DNA of 64,000 bases, taken from Parahaliea aestuarii. GTDB lineage: Bacteria > Pseudomonadota > Gammaproteobacteria > Pseudomonadales > Halieaceae. The notes below the pieces were generated by a model. It saw only the letters and a program-made list of their open reading frames with translations, was not told the DNA's origin and searched no databases. The position numbers were made by a program, and so were the translations under genes. Below are positions 17,962 to 27,320 of this stretch, in pieces. How positions within the stretch are numbered: the first letter of the stretch is position 1; each line of letters starts with the position of its first letter. The stretch lies in the NCBI RefSeq assembly GCF_008064635.1, contig NZ_VRYZ01000001.1:124001-188000 (forward strand), read 5' to 3'.

Positions 17962-19830
17962 ATGAGCACAGCCTGGGACACCCTGATCACCGGCGCCACG
18001 GTTTTCGACGGCAGTGGCAGCCCGCCGCGGCAGGAAGATATAGCCATTGCCAATGGCCGGATCGCAGCACGGGGCATTGGCCTGCCGCCATCACAGGCGG
18101 CCCAGGTGATCGACGCCAGCGGCCAGTGGCTGATGCCCGGGCTGCTGGATATTCACACCCACCTCGACCTGGAAGTGGACCTGGAGCCGGCACTGCCGGA
18201 AGTGGTGCGCCACGGTACCACCACGGTGCTGTTCGGGAATTGCAGCCTCGGCAATTGTTTCGGCAAGCAGATCGAGGGCGACCAGAACCCCATCGTCGAT
18301 TGCTTTACCCGGGTGGAAAACATCCCCAAGAAGGTGCTGGCCAAAAGCGTGGAGGCGGTCACCTGGGACAATACCGGCGACTACCTCGACCACTTCGGCG
18401 AGATTCCCCTCGGCCCCAACGTGGCGGCTTTTGTGCCCCACTCCATGCTGCGGGTGGAAGTGATGGGGCTGGAGGCCAGTGTCACCCGGGAGCCGACCGA
18501 GGCGGAGCTGGGCGAGATGGAGCGCCTGCTGGAGCAGGCCCTGCAGCAGGGTTACCTGGGCCTGTCCACCGACGGCCTGCCCTTTCACTACCTGGCCAAC
18601 GCGCCCAATACGGATAAACGCATTCCCACCCAGTTCGCCTCCTTCAAGGAAATGAAGCGCTTGCTGGCGGTGGTGCGCAAGTACGACCGGGTGTGGCAGA
18701 CCACGCCGATTATCGAAAACCGGCTCAAGGCCTTTGGCTATTTCGCCCTGACCAGCGGGCGACTGTTTGGCAAGACCCTGAAAACCTCGGCCCTGTCGGT
18801 GATGGAGTTCGTGCTGGCGCCCAAGGCCTCCAATGCCTTTCTCGGCTTTGCCAGGCTGATGAACAGTCGGCTGTTCAAGGGCAATATCCACTTCCAGGCC
18901 CTGGGTACCAATTTCCGCGTGTGGTCCGACGGCATCGTCAGCCCGCTGTTTGAAGAGCTGGACTCCACCTGCGAGCTTATCGCCCTGGAATACGACGACC
19001 TGGAGGGGCGGCGCGCCCTGCTGAATAACCCGGCCTGGGTCGAGCGTTTCCGTGCCGACTGGCATCACGGCCGCCGCGGGCGCAACTGGGCCCACTTCAA
19101 GGCGAAGCTGGGCATGCCGGACAATCTGGTAGTGCGCGATCTCGAGCGGATGGTCTTCGATGGCGCGCCGGTGGCCGACTGGGAGGGCGAGACCCTGCAG
19201 TCAGTCAGTGAGCGCCTGCAGCGTTTCCAGGACGGCGCCGCTGATGCCGCCCGTTCCGATGCCGAGCGCGAAGCCTTCAGCAGTTTTTCCCTGCAGGTGC
19301 GTGACGACGCCGATTTCATGCTCGGCATGCTGCGCGAGTACGACCGGAACTTCCGCTACTGGATCGACGTGAGTAACGACGGCAACCGCGCCACCCTGGA
19401 TTTTCTGCTGCACCCCCAGGCCATGCCCGGTTTTAACGATTCCGGTGCCCACATCACCAATATGGCCTTCTACGATTCCAACCTGATGTCCCTCAAGCTC
19501 GCCCAGCAAAAGGGAGAAACGACTGTCGCCACCATCGTGCGGCGGCTGACCCGCGAACCGGCGGCATTCTTCAATCTCGATGTGGGTAGCATTGAGCCCG
19601 GCGCCCAGGCGGATATCACCCTGGTCGACCCGGAGAAACTGGCCGGTTGGGATACCAACGATACGCGGGAGTTCATCTACCGCGACCTGTTCGAGCACCA
19701 GCAGATGGTCAATCGACCGGAAGGAATCGTGCCGCTCGTACTGATCAACGGCCAGGTGGTGTGGCGCGACGGCGCCTTCGACGAGGCGCTGGGCAGCGCG
19801 GTGCTGGGGCGCGCGTTGCGGGCGGCCTGA
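17962..19830 (+). CDS. Amidohydrolase, D-aminoacylase (N-acyl-D-amino-acid deacylase) family
   Basis: 622 residues from ATG 17962 with AGAGGA upstream; a frame opening at 17854 overlaps acr3 and is less likely. Amidohydrolase-superfamily motifs: TLITGATVFDGSGSPPRQEDI, then LMPGLLDIHTHLDLE (His-x-His), NCSLGNCFGKQ, and at the C-terminal end PGFNDSGAHITNM (metal Asp/His region) and GSIEPGAQADITLVDPEKL. The layout matches the DAA/AmidohydroL_3 group. Members hydrolyse amide bonds of N-acyl-D-amino acids or related compounds with Zn. There is no signal peptide, so it is cytoplasmic. True substrate unknown. Confidence 0.82.
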   Translation: MSTAWDTLITGATVFDGSGSPPRQEDIAIANGRIAARGIGLPPSQAAQVIDASGQWLMPGLLDIHTHLDLEVDLEPALPEVVRHGTTTVLFGNCSLGNCFGKQIEGDQNPIVDCFTRVENIPKKVLAKSVEAVTWDNTGDYLDHFGEIPLGPNVAAFVPHSMLRVEVMGLEASVTREPTEAELGEMERLLEQALQQGYLGLSTDGLPFHYLANAPNTDKRIPTQFASFKEMKRLLAVVRKYDRVWQTTPIIENRLKAFGYFALTSGRLFGKTLKTSALSVMEFVLAPKASNAFLGFARLMNSRLFKGNIHFQALGTNFRVWSDGIVSPLFEELDSTCELIALEYDDLEGRRALLNNPAWVERFRADWHHGRRGRNWAHFKAKLGMPDNLVVRDLERMVFDGAPVADWEGETLQSVSERLQRFQDGAADAARSDAEREAFSSFSLQVRDDADFMLGMLREYDRNFRYWIDVSNDGNRATLDFLLHPQAMPGFNDSGAHITNMAFYDSNLMSLKLAQQKGETTVATIVRRLTREPAAFFNLDVGSIEPGAQADITLVDPEKLAGWDTNDTREFIYRDLFEHQQMVNRPEGIVPLVLINGQVVWRDGAFDEALGSAVLGRALRAA

Positions 19831-19846
19831 AGCCCGTCCCGCTGCC

Positions 19847-20488
19847 TCAGTTGCTATCGAGATAGCGCAGTAGCAGTTGCAGCAACTCCTCGCGATAGTT
19901 GGCGTCTGCCAGTAGTTCCGGCTGTTCCTGCATGGCCTGGCTGAGGTTGCCCCGAAGCGTCTGGCGCAGTAGCAGGGCACGGTAGCGGGGATTGCCGCCG
20001 GCGTCCTTGTCGGCCAGCCACTGTGCCAGCCAGGCTTCCCAGGACGGGTTGTTGAGGGACTCGGTCAACTCCTCAACCCGCCGGTGGATGTCGAAACTGC
20101 CCCGGTACTTGCGGAAGAAGTCCGGCTCCAGTTGCTGCAGGGCCAGCCATTGCTCACATTCCTGGGCGATGATGGCGGCCAGGGTTTCCGGCACCGAGCG
20201 GTCCGCCAGCTTCTGGATCTGCTGAAAGTGCCGCTGGGCCTTCAGCAGCAACTGCTCCATGCGGTTCTCGTAGACGTCCGAGAGTATGGCCTCCTTGTTG
20301 GGGAAGTACTGGTAGAGCGAGGCGATATTGACCCCGGCGACCTCGGCTATTCGCGCCGTGGTCAGTTTGTCGGCGCCCTCGTTATCGAGAATTTTCAGGC
20401 AGGCTTCCTGGATGGCGCGCATGGTGTGCCGGGCGCGGCTCTGGCGCGGGCGCTTGCGGGCGCGGGGTGGTTGTTGCTCGTCGTTCAT
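19847..20488 (-). CDS. TetR-family regulator
   Basis: 213 residues from an ATG at 20488, placed shortly before the HTH; a longer frame reaching 20608 adds a low-complexity leader. The N-terminal HTH is clear (RHTMRAIQEACLKILDNEGA, then LTTARIAEVAGVNIASLYQYFPNKEAILSDVYE). The C-terminal ligand domain ends LLQLLLRYLDSN. It is transcribed away from the sulfotransferase operon starting at 20670, with about 180 bases between them, the usual layout for a local repressor. No strong palindrome was found in that interval. Confidence 0.85.
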   Translation of the reverse strand: MNDEQQPPRARKRPRQSRARHTMRAIQEACLKILDNEGADKLTTARIAEVAGVNIASLYQYFPNKEAILSDVYENRMEQLLLKAQRHFQQIQKLADRSVPETLAAIIAQECEQWLALQQLEPDFFRKYRGSFDIHRRVEELTESLNNPSWEAWLAQWLADKDAGGNPRYRALLLRQTLRGNLSQAMQEQPELLADANYREELLQLLLRYLDSN

Positions 20489-20669
20489 GGCCGGTGCCGG
20501 GCGGTAAAAATGTAAGTGGCCTGCAGTGTGCCCCGAGTAGTTGGTGAAAACCAGTGTACTTTCAACGGCTTGGGTGTCAGGGGCTGGTGCTGGAATGTGA
20601 ATTGTCACCCCTGAGGCGGCGCTCTAGTCTGGCCCCTTCAAAGCCGGGCAGACAACGGGGTGGGGCAGG

Positions 20670-21857
20670 GTGTACTTCGATGGACAATACTATTGGCGGG
20701 TACTGGCCCACGTCTGGTCGCTGAAGGATTGGCCGGGGCGGCCGCGCATGCTGTTGCGCCTGCTGGTGCTGGTGCCCCTGGCGACTCTATTTCACAGTCT
20801 CTGTTTCCTGCTGGATTACCTCCTGTTCCCGCGGCTGTGGCGGCAGACGGTGGAGCGCCCGGTGTTTATCGTCGGCCACGCCCGCTCCGGCACCACCCTG
20901 GCTCACCGCCTGCTGGCGGCGGACGGTGATACCTTCAGTTACTTCCTCTACTGGGAGCTGTTTTTCCCCTCGCTGCTGCAAAAGAAAGTGATTCGCGGCC
21001 TCGGCCGTATCGACGCCTGGCTGGGCGGCCCCTGCATGAAAAAGCTCAAGGCCTGGGACGACAGGACCTTCGGCCGCTATCGCCATATCCACAACATGAG
21101 CCTGTGGAACGCCGAGGAAGACCAGTTCGTTATGCGCGCTGCCTTCGTCACCCAGCAGTGGGCCCTGGATGTGCCGTTGATGCACAGGATTGACCAGTTC
21201 CATGTTGACCAGATGCCTGAAAGGAAGCGCCGCCGCTGGCTGCACCACTATCGCGAGTGTGTGAAGCGGCAACTGCTGCTCAATGGCGGCGATCGCATCC
21301 ACCTGTCGAAAAATCCGGTGATGTGCGGTTGGGTGGGGGCCTTGATCGAGGCCTTCCCCGACGCCCGCATTGCGGTGATGGTGCGCAACCCCCACCAGTG
21401 TATTCCCAGCACCCTCAAGTTGCTGGAGGTCAGCTGGCGCGGCAAGGGCTGGAGCCGGGAGCAGTACGCCGCGTCGCTGCGGGTGATGACGGAGATTTCC
21501 TTCGAGTCTTTCCACCACCCGCGACAGGTGTTGGCGGCTCACCCGGATACGCCGCATATCTTCGTTGACTATCGCGATATCACCAACAGTCCACGGCAGA
21601 CCGTACACGCCATGTACGAAGCACTGGGTTTGCCGATGACACCGGCCTTTGATGCCTGGCTGCAGGCGCGGGAAGAGCACGAGCGTGGCCACAAAGGTAC
21701 CTTCGAATACAGTATCGACGACTACGAGCTGTCGCCAGCGCGTATCGAAGAGGAGCTGGACGACCTGTTCGACGCGTACCAGTGGCCGCGCCAGACAGCA
21801 GTCGACACGGCAGCAAACCCGACATCCAAAGCAATAACATCAGGAGTACCCGCATGA
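20670..21857 (+). CDS. Sulfotransferase family protein
   Basis: 395 residues from a GTG at 20670. An N-terminal hydrophobic segment (LLRLLVLVPLATLFHSLCFLLDYLLF) precedes the PAPS-binding loop FIVGHARSGTT (about 66-76). Further sulfotransferase elements: HLSKNPVMCGWVGALIEAFPDARI and VRNPHQCIPS, the 3'-phosphate-binding region. Sulfotransferases move sulfate from PAPS to hydroxyls of lipids, sterols, glycans or small molecules. The membrane-like N terminus hints at a lipophilic acceptor (inference). It is the first gene of a tight operon; its stop overlaps the next ATG. Confidence 0.86.
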   Translation: MYFDGQYYWRVLAHVWSLKDWPGRPRMLLRLLVLVPLATLFHSLCFLLDYLLFPRLWRQTVERPVFIVGHARSGTTLAHRLLAADGDTFSYFLYWELFFPSLLQKKVIRGLGRIDAWLGGPCMKKLKAWDDRTFGRYRHIHNMSLWNAEEDQFVMRAAFVTQQWALDVPLMHRIDQFHVDQMPERKRRRWLHHYRECVKRQLLLNGGDRIHLSKNPVMCGWVGALIEAFPDARIAVMVRNPHQCIPSTLKLLEVSWRGKGWSREQYAASLRVMTEISFESFHHPRQVLAAHPDTPHIFVDYRDITNSPRQTVHAMYEALGLPMTPAFDAWLQAREEHERGHKGTFEYSIDDYELSPARIEEELDDLFDAYQWPRQTAVDTAANPTSKAITSGVPA

Positions 21858-22705
21858 ATCAGTTACAGGGAAGAACGGCCCTGATTACCGGCGCCAGCCG
21901 GGGTATCGGCCTGGCCATGGCCCAGCGTTTTGCTGCAGAGGGCGCCGCGGTCGCCATGGTGGCATCGCGACTGGGCGCCCACGGCAATTTGCCGGGCACC
22001 CTGGATGAGGCGGTTGCCGCCATCAACGACAGCGGCGGCCGGGCAGTGGCCCTGGCCTGCGACCTGACCGATGCCCGCGCGCGGGCCGATCTGGTGGCGC
22101 GGGCAGAGGCGGAGCTGGGGCCTCTGGACATCCTGGTGAACAACGCCGCCGGGGCGAAGATGGGCCTGCCCAGTCAGGTGAGCGCGGCCGAGCGCAGCTG
22201 GATGTACGAAATCAATTTGAACGCGCCGATTGATCTTGCACAGCAGGTGCTGCCCGGCATGCGCGAGCGGGGCCGCGGCTGGATTCTGAATATATCTTCA
22301 GCCAGTTGCGAGCAACCCGCTGTGCCTTACCGCGACAGCAAGATGGCCGCCCATGCCATCACTGCCTACGGCGCTACCAAGGCGGCCCTCAATCGCTATA
22401 CCGAAGGGCTGGCGCACGAGGTAGAGGAAGATGGCGTATTCGTGAATTCACTGGCGCCGGTCAGCATTGTGCTCACGCCGGGTGCGGAGTACGTGCGGGC
22501 GATTGCCGAACGCAACCCTGACATGGCGGAGCCTCTGGAAACCATGGCGGAAGCGGCCCTGTCCCTGTGCACTGGGCGCCATGTCGGCCAGGTGGCCTAC
22601 AGTCGCCACTGGCTGCACGCGACCGGGCAGGACGTTTACAGCCTGGATGGCAAAACCCGTCTGGGAGACGCTTTTATCGCTGCGCAACTGGCGGCCAGGG
22701 CATAG
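21854..22705 (+). CDS. SDR-family oxidoreductase
   Basis: 283 residues from ATG 21854 (AGGAGTACCCGC upstream), overlapping the sulfotransferase stop. Classical short-chain dehydrogenase motifs: TGASRGIG (12-19), ILVNNAAGAKMG, ISSASC and YGATKAALNRYTEGLA (Tyr-x3-Lys). The N-terminal loop favours NAD(P)H binding. It would oxidise or reduce a hydroxyl/ketone on the same substrate that the sulfotransferase modifies, but the substrate is not determinable. A frame opening at 21782 inside the upstream gene is not used. Confidence 0.88.
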   Translation: MNQLQGRTALITGASRGIGLAMAQRFAAEGAAVAMVASRLGAHGNLPGTLDEAVAAINDSGGRAVALACDLTDARARADLVARAEAELGPLDILVNNAAGAKMGLPSQVSAAERSWMYEINLNAPIDLAQQVLPGMRERGRGWILNISSASCEQPAVPYRDSKMAAHAITAYGATKAALNRYTEGLAHEVEEDGVFVNSLAPVSIVLTPGAEYVRAIAERNPDMAEPLETMAEAALSLCTGRHVGQVAYSRHWLHATGQDVYSLDGKTRLGDAFIAAQLAARA

Positions 22706-22707
22706 CG

Positions 22708-22718
22708 AAAGGAGGTGA
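22708..22718 (+). promoter_or_regulatory. Perfect Shine-Dalgarno that fixes a start
   Basis: AAAGGAGGTGA at 22708-22718, five bases before the ATG at 22724. The upstream in-frame GTG at 22715 lies inside this site and is therefore not the start. The match to the 16S anti-SD is unusually complete, implying strong translation of the third operon gene. Confidence 0.8.
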
Positions 22719-22723
22719 CACAG

Positions 22724-24100
22724 ATGACCACTGAGCAAGCACGGGAAGAGCTTAAAGCCGCCTGGGACGACCTGATCGAAAATTTACAGGCCGCCCGGAA
22801 TGCCATTGATGACCCGGCCTGTTTCCCGCCGCCGGCGAGCGACCGCAACCTGGCGGAAGGATACCGCTACCTGTCGGGCTTTATTCATCACGCCGTCGAA
22901 CGCGCCTTCCACGAGGATCCGGACTTTCCCGCCTTCCGCAACGCCCTGTCGGTGTACAACAAGTCCACCATCGACAACGCTGATGCCATCTACTTCTACG
23001 CACCGCTGGACGGCCGCAAGCACTACCGGGTCACTGCCCGCTTGCCGGATTGGCGCCACTGGCGCGGTGAAGCGCGCGCAGTTGACGGCCCGCTGGCGCC
23101 CCAGTACCTGATCTTCGAGGTGGCAGCGGGCCCCATGGCCGGCGATACCGGCGACCTGCGCGAACTGATGCCAGGCGGGCGCACCGGCTTTGGCACCCTC
23201 GACACTTCACAGCTCGAGGTGGGGCCGGACGGGGTGCTGGAACTGCACCTGGGGCCAGAGCGGCCGGCAGGCTACGAGGGTAACTTCATCTGCACCCGCA
23301 AACCGCCGTCGAAGCAGGCGCCGGAGGCGGGGGAGCGCTACGCCACTACCATCAGCGGGCGGCAACTGTTCTATGACTGGGAGCGGGAGGAGCCCCTGCA
23401 CCTGTCCATCGCCTGCCTGGACAGTGAAGGCAGCCATCCCCCGGCGCTGAACAGTGCCCACACCGCCGGACAGCTACGCAAGCTGGGTGCCATCGTGCGC
23501 GGACAGATGCATTTCTGGCTGGCCTTCTACGATCGCATTCTCAACTGCAACGGCAGCCACGAGGGGGACGGGCGCTACTTTATGCCGGTGAATGCCTACA
23601 ACCGGCCCAATGCCGCTTCCGGCGACACTGGCGGGGGCATGAGTACTAACATTTACGCCGGTGGCATTTTCGATCTGGCCGAGGACGAGGCACTGTTTAT
23701 CGAGGCCCGTTTTCACGGTGAGCCGGTGTACACCAGCATGCACCTGGGCAATCTGTGGGGCGAGTCGCCGGACTACGCCAACCACCAGAGCAGTCTCAAT
23801 GCCTTCCAGATGCACATGGGCGCGGACGGCGTGCAGCGCTGGGTGGTGGCCCATCGTGACCCGGGGGTGCCGAACTGGGTGGATACCACGGGCCTGCCCC
23901 GGGGTTACCTGTCCCACCGCTGGGCCTACAGCACCCTGCCGCCGGAGGATCAGTGGCCGACCATCGCGGCGCGAGTCGTTCCTTTCGACGCCATCCGCGA
24001 TTGCTTCCCGCCGGACACGCCCCCGATGACCCCGGAGCAGCGGCGGCGGGATATCGCCGTTCGCCAGCGCCATGTGCAGAAGCGTTTTCGGGTGTTCTAG
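22724..24100 (+). CDS. Uncharacterised DUF1214-like protein of the sulfotransferase operon
   Basis: 458 residues. A helical N-terminal part (about 1-85) is followed by YNKSTIDNADAIYFYAPLDGRKHYRV, which resembles the DUF1214/DUF1254-type beta-rich proteins, then PQYLIFEVAAGPM, RQLFYDWEREEPLHLSIACL and SHRWAYSTLPPEDQWPTIAA. No signal peptide or membrane helix is obvious. Very conserved-looking His/Asp/Asn-rich segments (NGSHEGDGRYFMPVNAYN; SPDYANHQSSLNAFQMHMG) might form an active site. Similar proteins are often next to SDRs and sulfotransferases in lipid/sterol-metabolising bacteria (recollection, not a search). Function unknown. Confidence 0.65.
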   Translation: MTTEQAREELKAAWDDLIENLQAARNAIDDPACFPPPASDRNLAEGYRYLSGFIHHAVERAFHEDPDFPAFRNALSVYNKSTIDNADAIYFYAPLDGRKHYRVTARLPDWRHWRGEARAVDGPLAPQYLIFEVAAGPMAGDTGDLRELMPGGRTGFGTLDTSQLEVGPDGVLELHLGPERPAGYEGNFICTRKPPSKQAPEAGERYATTISGRQLFYDWEREEPLHLSIACLDSEGSHPPALNSAHTAGQLRKLGAIVRGQMHFWLAFYDRILNCNGSHEGDGRYFMPVNAYNRPNAASGDTGGGMSTNIYAGGIFDLAEDEALFIEARFHGEPVYTSMHLGNLWGESPDYANHQSSLNAFQMHMGADGVQRWVVAHRDPGVPNWVDTTGLPRGYLSHRWAYSTLPPEDQWPTIAARVVPFDAIRDCFPPDTPPMTPEQRRRDIAVRQRHVQKRFRVF

Positions 24101-24110
24101 TCGAGGCGGC

Positions 24111-26354
24111 TCAGAAACGGTAGTCGAGCTGCAGCGACACGGTGCGCGGTGCGCCGTAGTAACCGATCACCTCGCCTTCGCCGGTGGTCGGAAAGTTGTA
24201 GCCCGCCACCCGGTACTCCTGGTCGCCCAGGTTGCGGCCATGCACACCGACCGACCACTGTTCATCTGCGGAGTACCACAGCAAACTGGCATTCCACAGT
24301 GTGTAGCCGTCTTCGTCGATGGCCGACGGAGTTTCGAACATCTGCACCGCGGAGCGGTAGGCCAGTGACAGTGAGCCGGTCAACAGGCCGTAGCTGCCCA
24401 GTTCGAAATCGCGGTTGAGGCCGACTTGGCCGGTCCAGCGCGGGGTGTTCTGGATGTCGCGCTGGTCGGCCACGTCGACAATCTGGCCGGAGGGATCGGC
24501 GCTCAACCACTCATCTATGTCGGTATCGATATAGCCGATATTCGCTGACAGCCGAAGGCTGTCGCCGAGCTGCGCTTCGGACTCCAGCTCTACGCCCCGC
24601 AGCGTGGCTTCACCGACGTTTTCCACGTTCTGCACCGGCACCGGGAAGCCCAGCGCGTTGTTGGCAAAGCCCACCGCCGTCACTACCTGCATATCTTTGT
24701 AGCTGGCGTAAAACGCTGCGGCATTGAGGCGCAGGCGCCGCTCGAGGAACTCGCCTTTCATCCCGACTTCCCAGCTATCTACCGTCTCGGGTTCAAATCC
24801 TTCCACGGTATCCGGGTTGGCAGCCTGGTTGCCGCGCATGTCGAAGCCACCGCTCTTGAAGCCTTCACTGTAGCTGGCGTAAAGCATGGTGCCGCTATCG
24901 AAACTGTAGCGAACACTGGTACGCGGCGAAAATTCAGAAAAGGTTCTGCTGTTCTCGTAGTCTGACAGCACTGCAACCGGAATGCGGAAGGGGTCATCCG
25001 GATCGCCGCTGAAGTTGCCGTACTGTTCCGAGAATACCACTGCCTCCTTGCGGTCCTCGGTGTAGCGACCACCAAGGGTCATCGACCAGTGTTCACCGAA
25101 GCTGTAGTCAGCATCCACGAAGGCGGAGTAGCTCTCGGTGTCGGCGTCACCGTAGGTGGTCTGGATCAGGGGAATCCAGGGAATGGGCAGGCCGATCAGC
25201 GCGCCTGGCACGGTCTGCCCGAGAATGGCGTCGAAACGGCCACCGGAACCGCCGGTAAAGTAGTAGAGCCCGGATACCATCTGCAGGTTGTCACCGCTGT
25301 ACAGCAGCTGGACTTCCTGGCTGAACTGGTGATCGTTCACGCTGGCGGGCACGTCGAAGTCGTTGACCTCGAGATTGTCGAAATCGATGGGGCCAACGCT
25401 GTCCCCCTCCCGGTAGGCGGTGATGGATTTCACCGTCCACGCATCGCTGGCACTGAAGTCGGCAGTGAGGGCCGCCCCTTCGGTATTGACCTCTGTGGCC
25501 GGGTTCAGCCCGGCCCGCGAATCGTACACGTCATCCAGTATCGGCGCGCCGCTAATGGCGCCGACGGTCATGCGATGGCCGCCCTTGGCATTGGACTTGT
25601 CATTGCTGCGGTCGTACTGCAGGCGCAAAAAGAGCGCGTCGGAGGGCTGCCATTCCAGGCTCAGGCGTCCGCTGAGGACTTCCTTGTCGTAGTTGGGCGC
25701 ATCGAAGGTCAGCAGTTCGCCGTAACCGTCGCCCTTGAAGGAGGCGAGGGCGGCACCGATAAACAGTGTGTCGGTCAGGGCGATATCACCCGAGCCCAGC
25801 AGGTCGCGTTGCTGGTAGGAGCCGACGCGGGCGCTCAGGTTCAGGTCGGTCTCACCGTCCAGGCGCCGCGTTACGTACTTGACCGCGCCGCCGATGGTGT
25901 TCTTGCCGTACAGGGTGCCCTGCGGGCCGCGCAGTATTTCCACCCGTTCGACGTCGTACACATCCAGCACCGCGCCCTGGGGGCGGGCGATGTAGACGTC
26001 GTCCAGGTAGAGCCCGACCCCGGGTTCGAAGCCCCAGAGCGGATCCTGCTGGCCGACGCCGCGAATAAAAGCAGTGAGCGTGGAATTGGTGCCGCGGCTG
26101 GGCGCCAGGGTGACATTGGGCGCGCTTTGCTGCAGGTCTACGATGGTGGTGGTGCCGGTCTGCGTCAGCTGCTCGGCGCTGAAGGCGCTGACAGAGAGTG
26201 GCACGTCCTGCAGCGACTGGTCGCGGCGCTGTGCGGTGACAATCACTTCTTCCAGCATTGCCGGCGCCGCAGCGGATGGGGTCTGGGCGGTACTTGTGGA
26301 CGATACGGCCAGCGCCAGAGCGGCCAGGGCGAAGGGTCTAGCGGGTGTGTGCAT
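24111..26354 (-). CDS. TonB-dependent outer membrane receptor
   Basis: 747 residues with AAGGAAAACGCC before the ATG. Signal peptide (HTPARPFALAALALAVSSTSTAQ), TonB-box-like EEVIVTAQ near residue 36, plug domain (SLQDVPLSVSAFS; RIEILRGPQGTLYG equivalent RVEILRGPQGTLYGKNTIGG) and a long beta-barrel ending LQLDYRF with terminal Phe. It belongs to the large family of substrate-specific TonB receptors of Sphingomonad/Halieaceae type rather than a clear siderophore or B12 receptor. It is convergent with the sulfotransferase operon and followed upstream by the alpha/beta hydrolase gene, likely its co-transcribed partner. Confidence 0.93.
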   Translation of the reverse strand: MHTPARPFALAALALAVSSTSTAQTPSAAAPAMLEEVIVTAQRRDQSLQDVPLSVSAFSAEQLTQTGTTTIVDLQQSAPNVTLAPSRGTNSTLTAFIRGVGQQDPLWGFEPGVGLYLDDVYIARPQGAVLDVYDVERVEILRGPQGTLYGKNTIGGAVKYVTRRLDGETDLNLSARVGSYQQRDLLGSGDIALTDTLFIGAALASFKGDGYGELLTFDAPNYDKEVLSGRLSLEWQPSDALFLRLQYDRSNDKSNAKGGHRMTVGAISGAPILDDVYDSRAGLNPATEVNTEGAALTADFSASDAWTVKSITAYREGDSVGPIDFDNLEVNDFDVPASVNDHQFSQEVQLLYSGDNLQMVSGLYYFTGGSGGRFDAILGQTVPGALIGLPIPWIPLIQTTYGDADTESYSAFVDADYSFGEHWSMTLGGRYTEDRKEAVVFSEQYGNFSGDPDDPFRIPVAVLSDYENSRTFSEFSPRTSVRYSFDSGTMLYASYSEGFKSGGFDMRGNQAANPDTVEGFEPETVDSWEVGMKGEFLERRLRLNAAAFYASYKDMQVVTAVGFANNALGFPVPVQNVENVGEATLRGVELESEAQLGDSLRLSANIGYIDTDIDEWLSADPSGQIVDVADQRDIQNTPRWTGQVGLNRDFELGSYGLLTGSLSLAYRSAVQMFETPSAIDEDGYTLWNASLLWYSADEQWSVGVHGRNLGDQEYRVAGYNFPTTGEGEVIGYYGAPRTVSLQLDYRF

Positions 26355-26403
26355 GGCGTTTTCCTTCCATTGGGTTTGTTATTGTGAGCAGGGTCCGCAG
26401 CGT

Positions 26404-27189
26404 CTATTGCTGTCGGTCGATAAATTCCAGGAGCAGGCGATTGACGGCGTCGGGTTGGTCCATCGGCGCTGCGTGCCCCGAGTTGGTCACCACAGCCAGC
26501 TCGGCCTGCGGCATGCGGGCGGCGTAGGTTCGCTTGACCGACACCGGGGTGTAGTCCCTGTCACTGGCGATAATCAGGGTCGGCGCGCTGATGTCGGGCA
26601 GGCGCGCGCTGATGTCCCAGCGGCGCAGGGCCTGGAGAGCGGCCAGATAGGCGGCCCTCGGCATCTCGCCCATCTGGCGGCGGAAGCGCCGGGCGAGGCC
26701 GGCCTGTTCCGGGTGGGGGAACAAGCGGGCAGCCAGCACCGCGGCCAGGCGTTCCATCCCCAGCAGCCTGACCACTGCGGTACGCAGGGTCAGCTCCCCG
26801 TAGCGACGCAGTCGTCCGGGCAGGGCGAAGGGACCTGAGTTGATCAGGCACATACTCAGGAGCCGGGATGGCGCAATCAGCGCCATCTGCTGGGCAACCA
26901 TGCCGCCGAGGGAGAAGCCCACCACGTGGGCGGACGGCAGTTGCAGGTGATCCAGCAGGGCAACCATGTCTGCCGCCATGGCCGGGATGGTGAGCGGGGG
27001 TGGCCCCGCTTCGCTGGCGCCGTGGCCGCGCAGATCGACGGCGATGACCCGGTAGTGCCGACTGAGGGCGGGAACCTGCAGGTGCCAGTCATCGCCCCTC
27101 GAGCCGAGGCCGTGAATTAACAGCAGCGGCGTGCCCGACCCGTAGCACTGGAAGTGGATCTGCAACTGCTGGTAGTCAAAATGCGGCAT
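26404..27189 (-). CDS. Alpha/beta hydrolase
   Basis: 261 residues. Core motifs: LLLIHGLGSRGDDW (oxyanion HG), VIAVDLRGHGASEAG, nucleophile elbow GFSLGG (Ser93), acid ASDRDYTPV and histidine NSGHAAPMDQP. No signal peptide, so cytoplasmic. Similar proteins hydrolyse esters, lactones or C-C bonds in aromatic and alicyclic degradation. It lies directly upstream of the TonB receptor gene (about 50 bases) and downstream of a TetR gene; a TetR-type operator candidate sits 40 bases upstream of its start. Confidence 0.87.
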   Translation of the reverse strand: MPHFDYQQLQIHFQCYGSGTPLLLIHGLGSRGDDWHLQVPALSRHYRVIAVDLRGHGASEAGPPPLTIPAMAADMVALLDHLQLPSAHVVGFSLGGMVAQQMALIAPSRLLSMCLINSGPFALPGRLRRYGELTLRTAVVRLLGMERLAAVLAARLFPHPEQAGLARRFRRQMGEMPRAAYLAALQALRRWDISARLPDISAPTLIIASDRDYTPVSVKRTYAARMPQAELAVVTNSGHAAPMDQPDAVNRLLLEFIDRQQ

Positions 27190-27228
27190 GTAAGGCGACG
27201 AGTCTGAAGTTCAGTAGTCGCGATAATA

Positions 27229-27244
27229 TGGAATCAGAATTCCG
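27229..27244. promoter_or_regulatory. Operator candidate A upstream of the hydrolase gene
   Basis: Palindrome GGAAT-CAGA-ATTCC (27230-27243) within a 16-base site that matches a second site at 28042-28057: both read CGGAAT, four bases, then an imperfect inverse. It sits about 40 bases upstream of the hydrolase ATG (27189), i.e. over its promoter. Confidence 0.45.
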
Positions 27245-27320
27245 ATTACAATAAAAAACTGAAGCTCCCGGCAATCGCTGCTAGCGGGGTCAATGGCGCA
27301 GGCAATGCGCCCGATGAGCG

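Noticed and set aside
22715-22717. GTG start for the third gene of the sulfotransferase operon
   Set aside because: It lies inside a perfect AAAGGAGGTGA ribosome binding site; the ATG at 22724 has ideal spacing.
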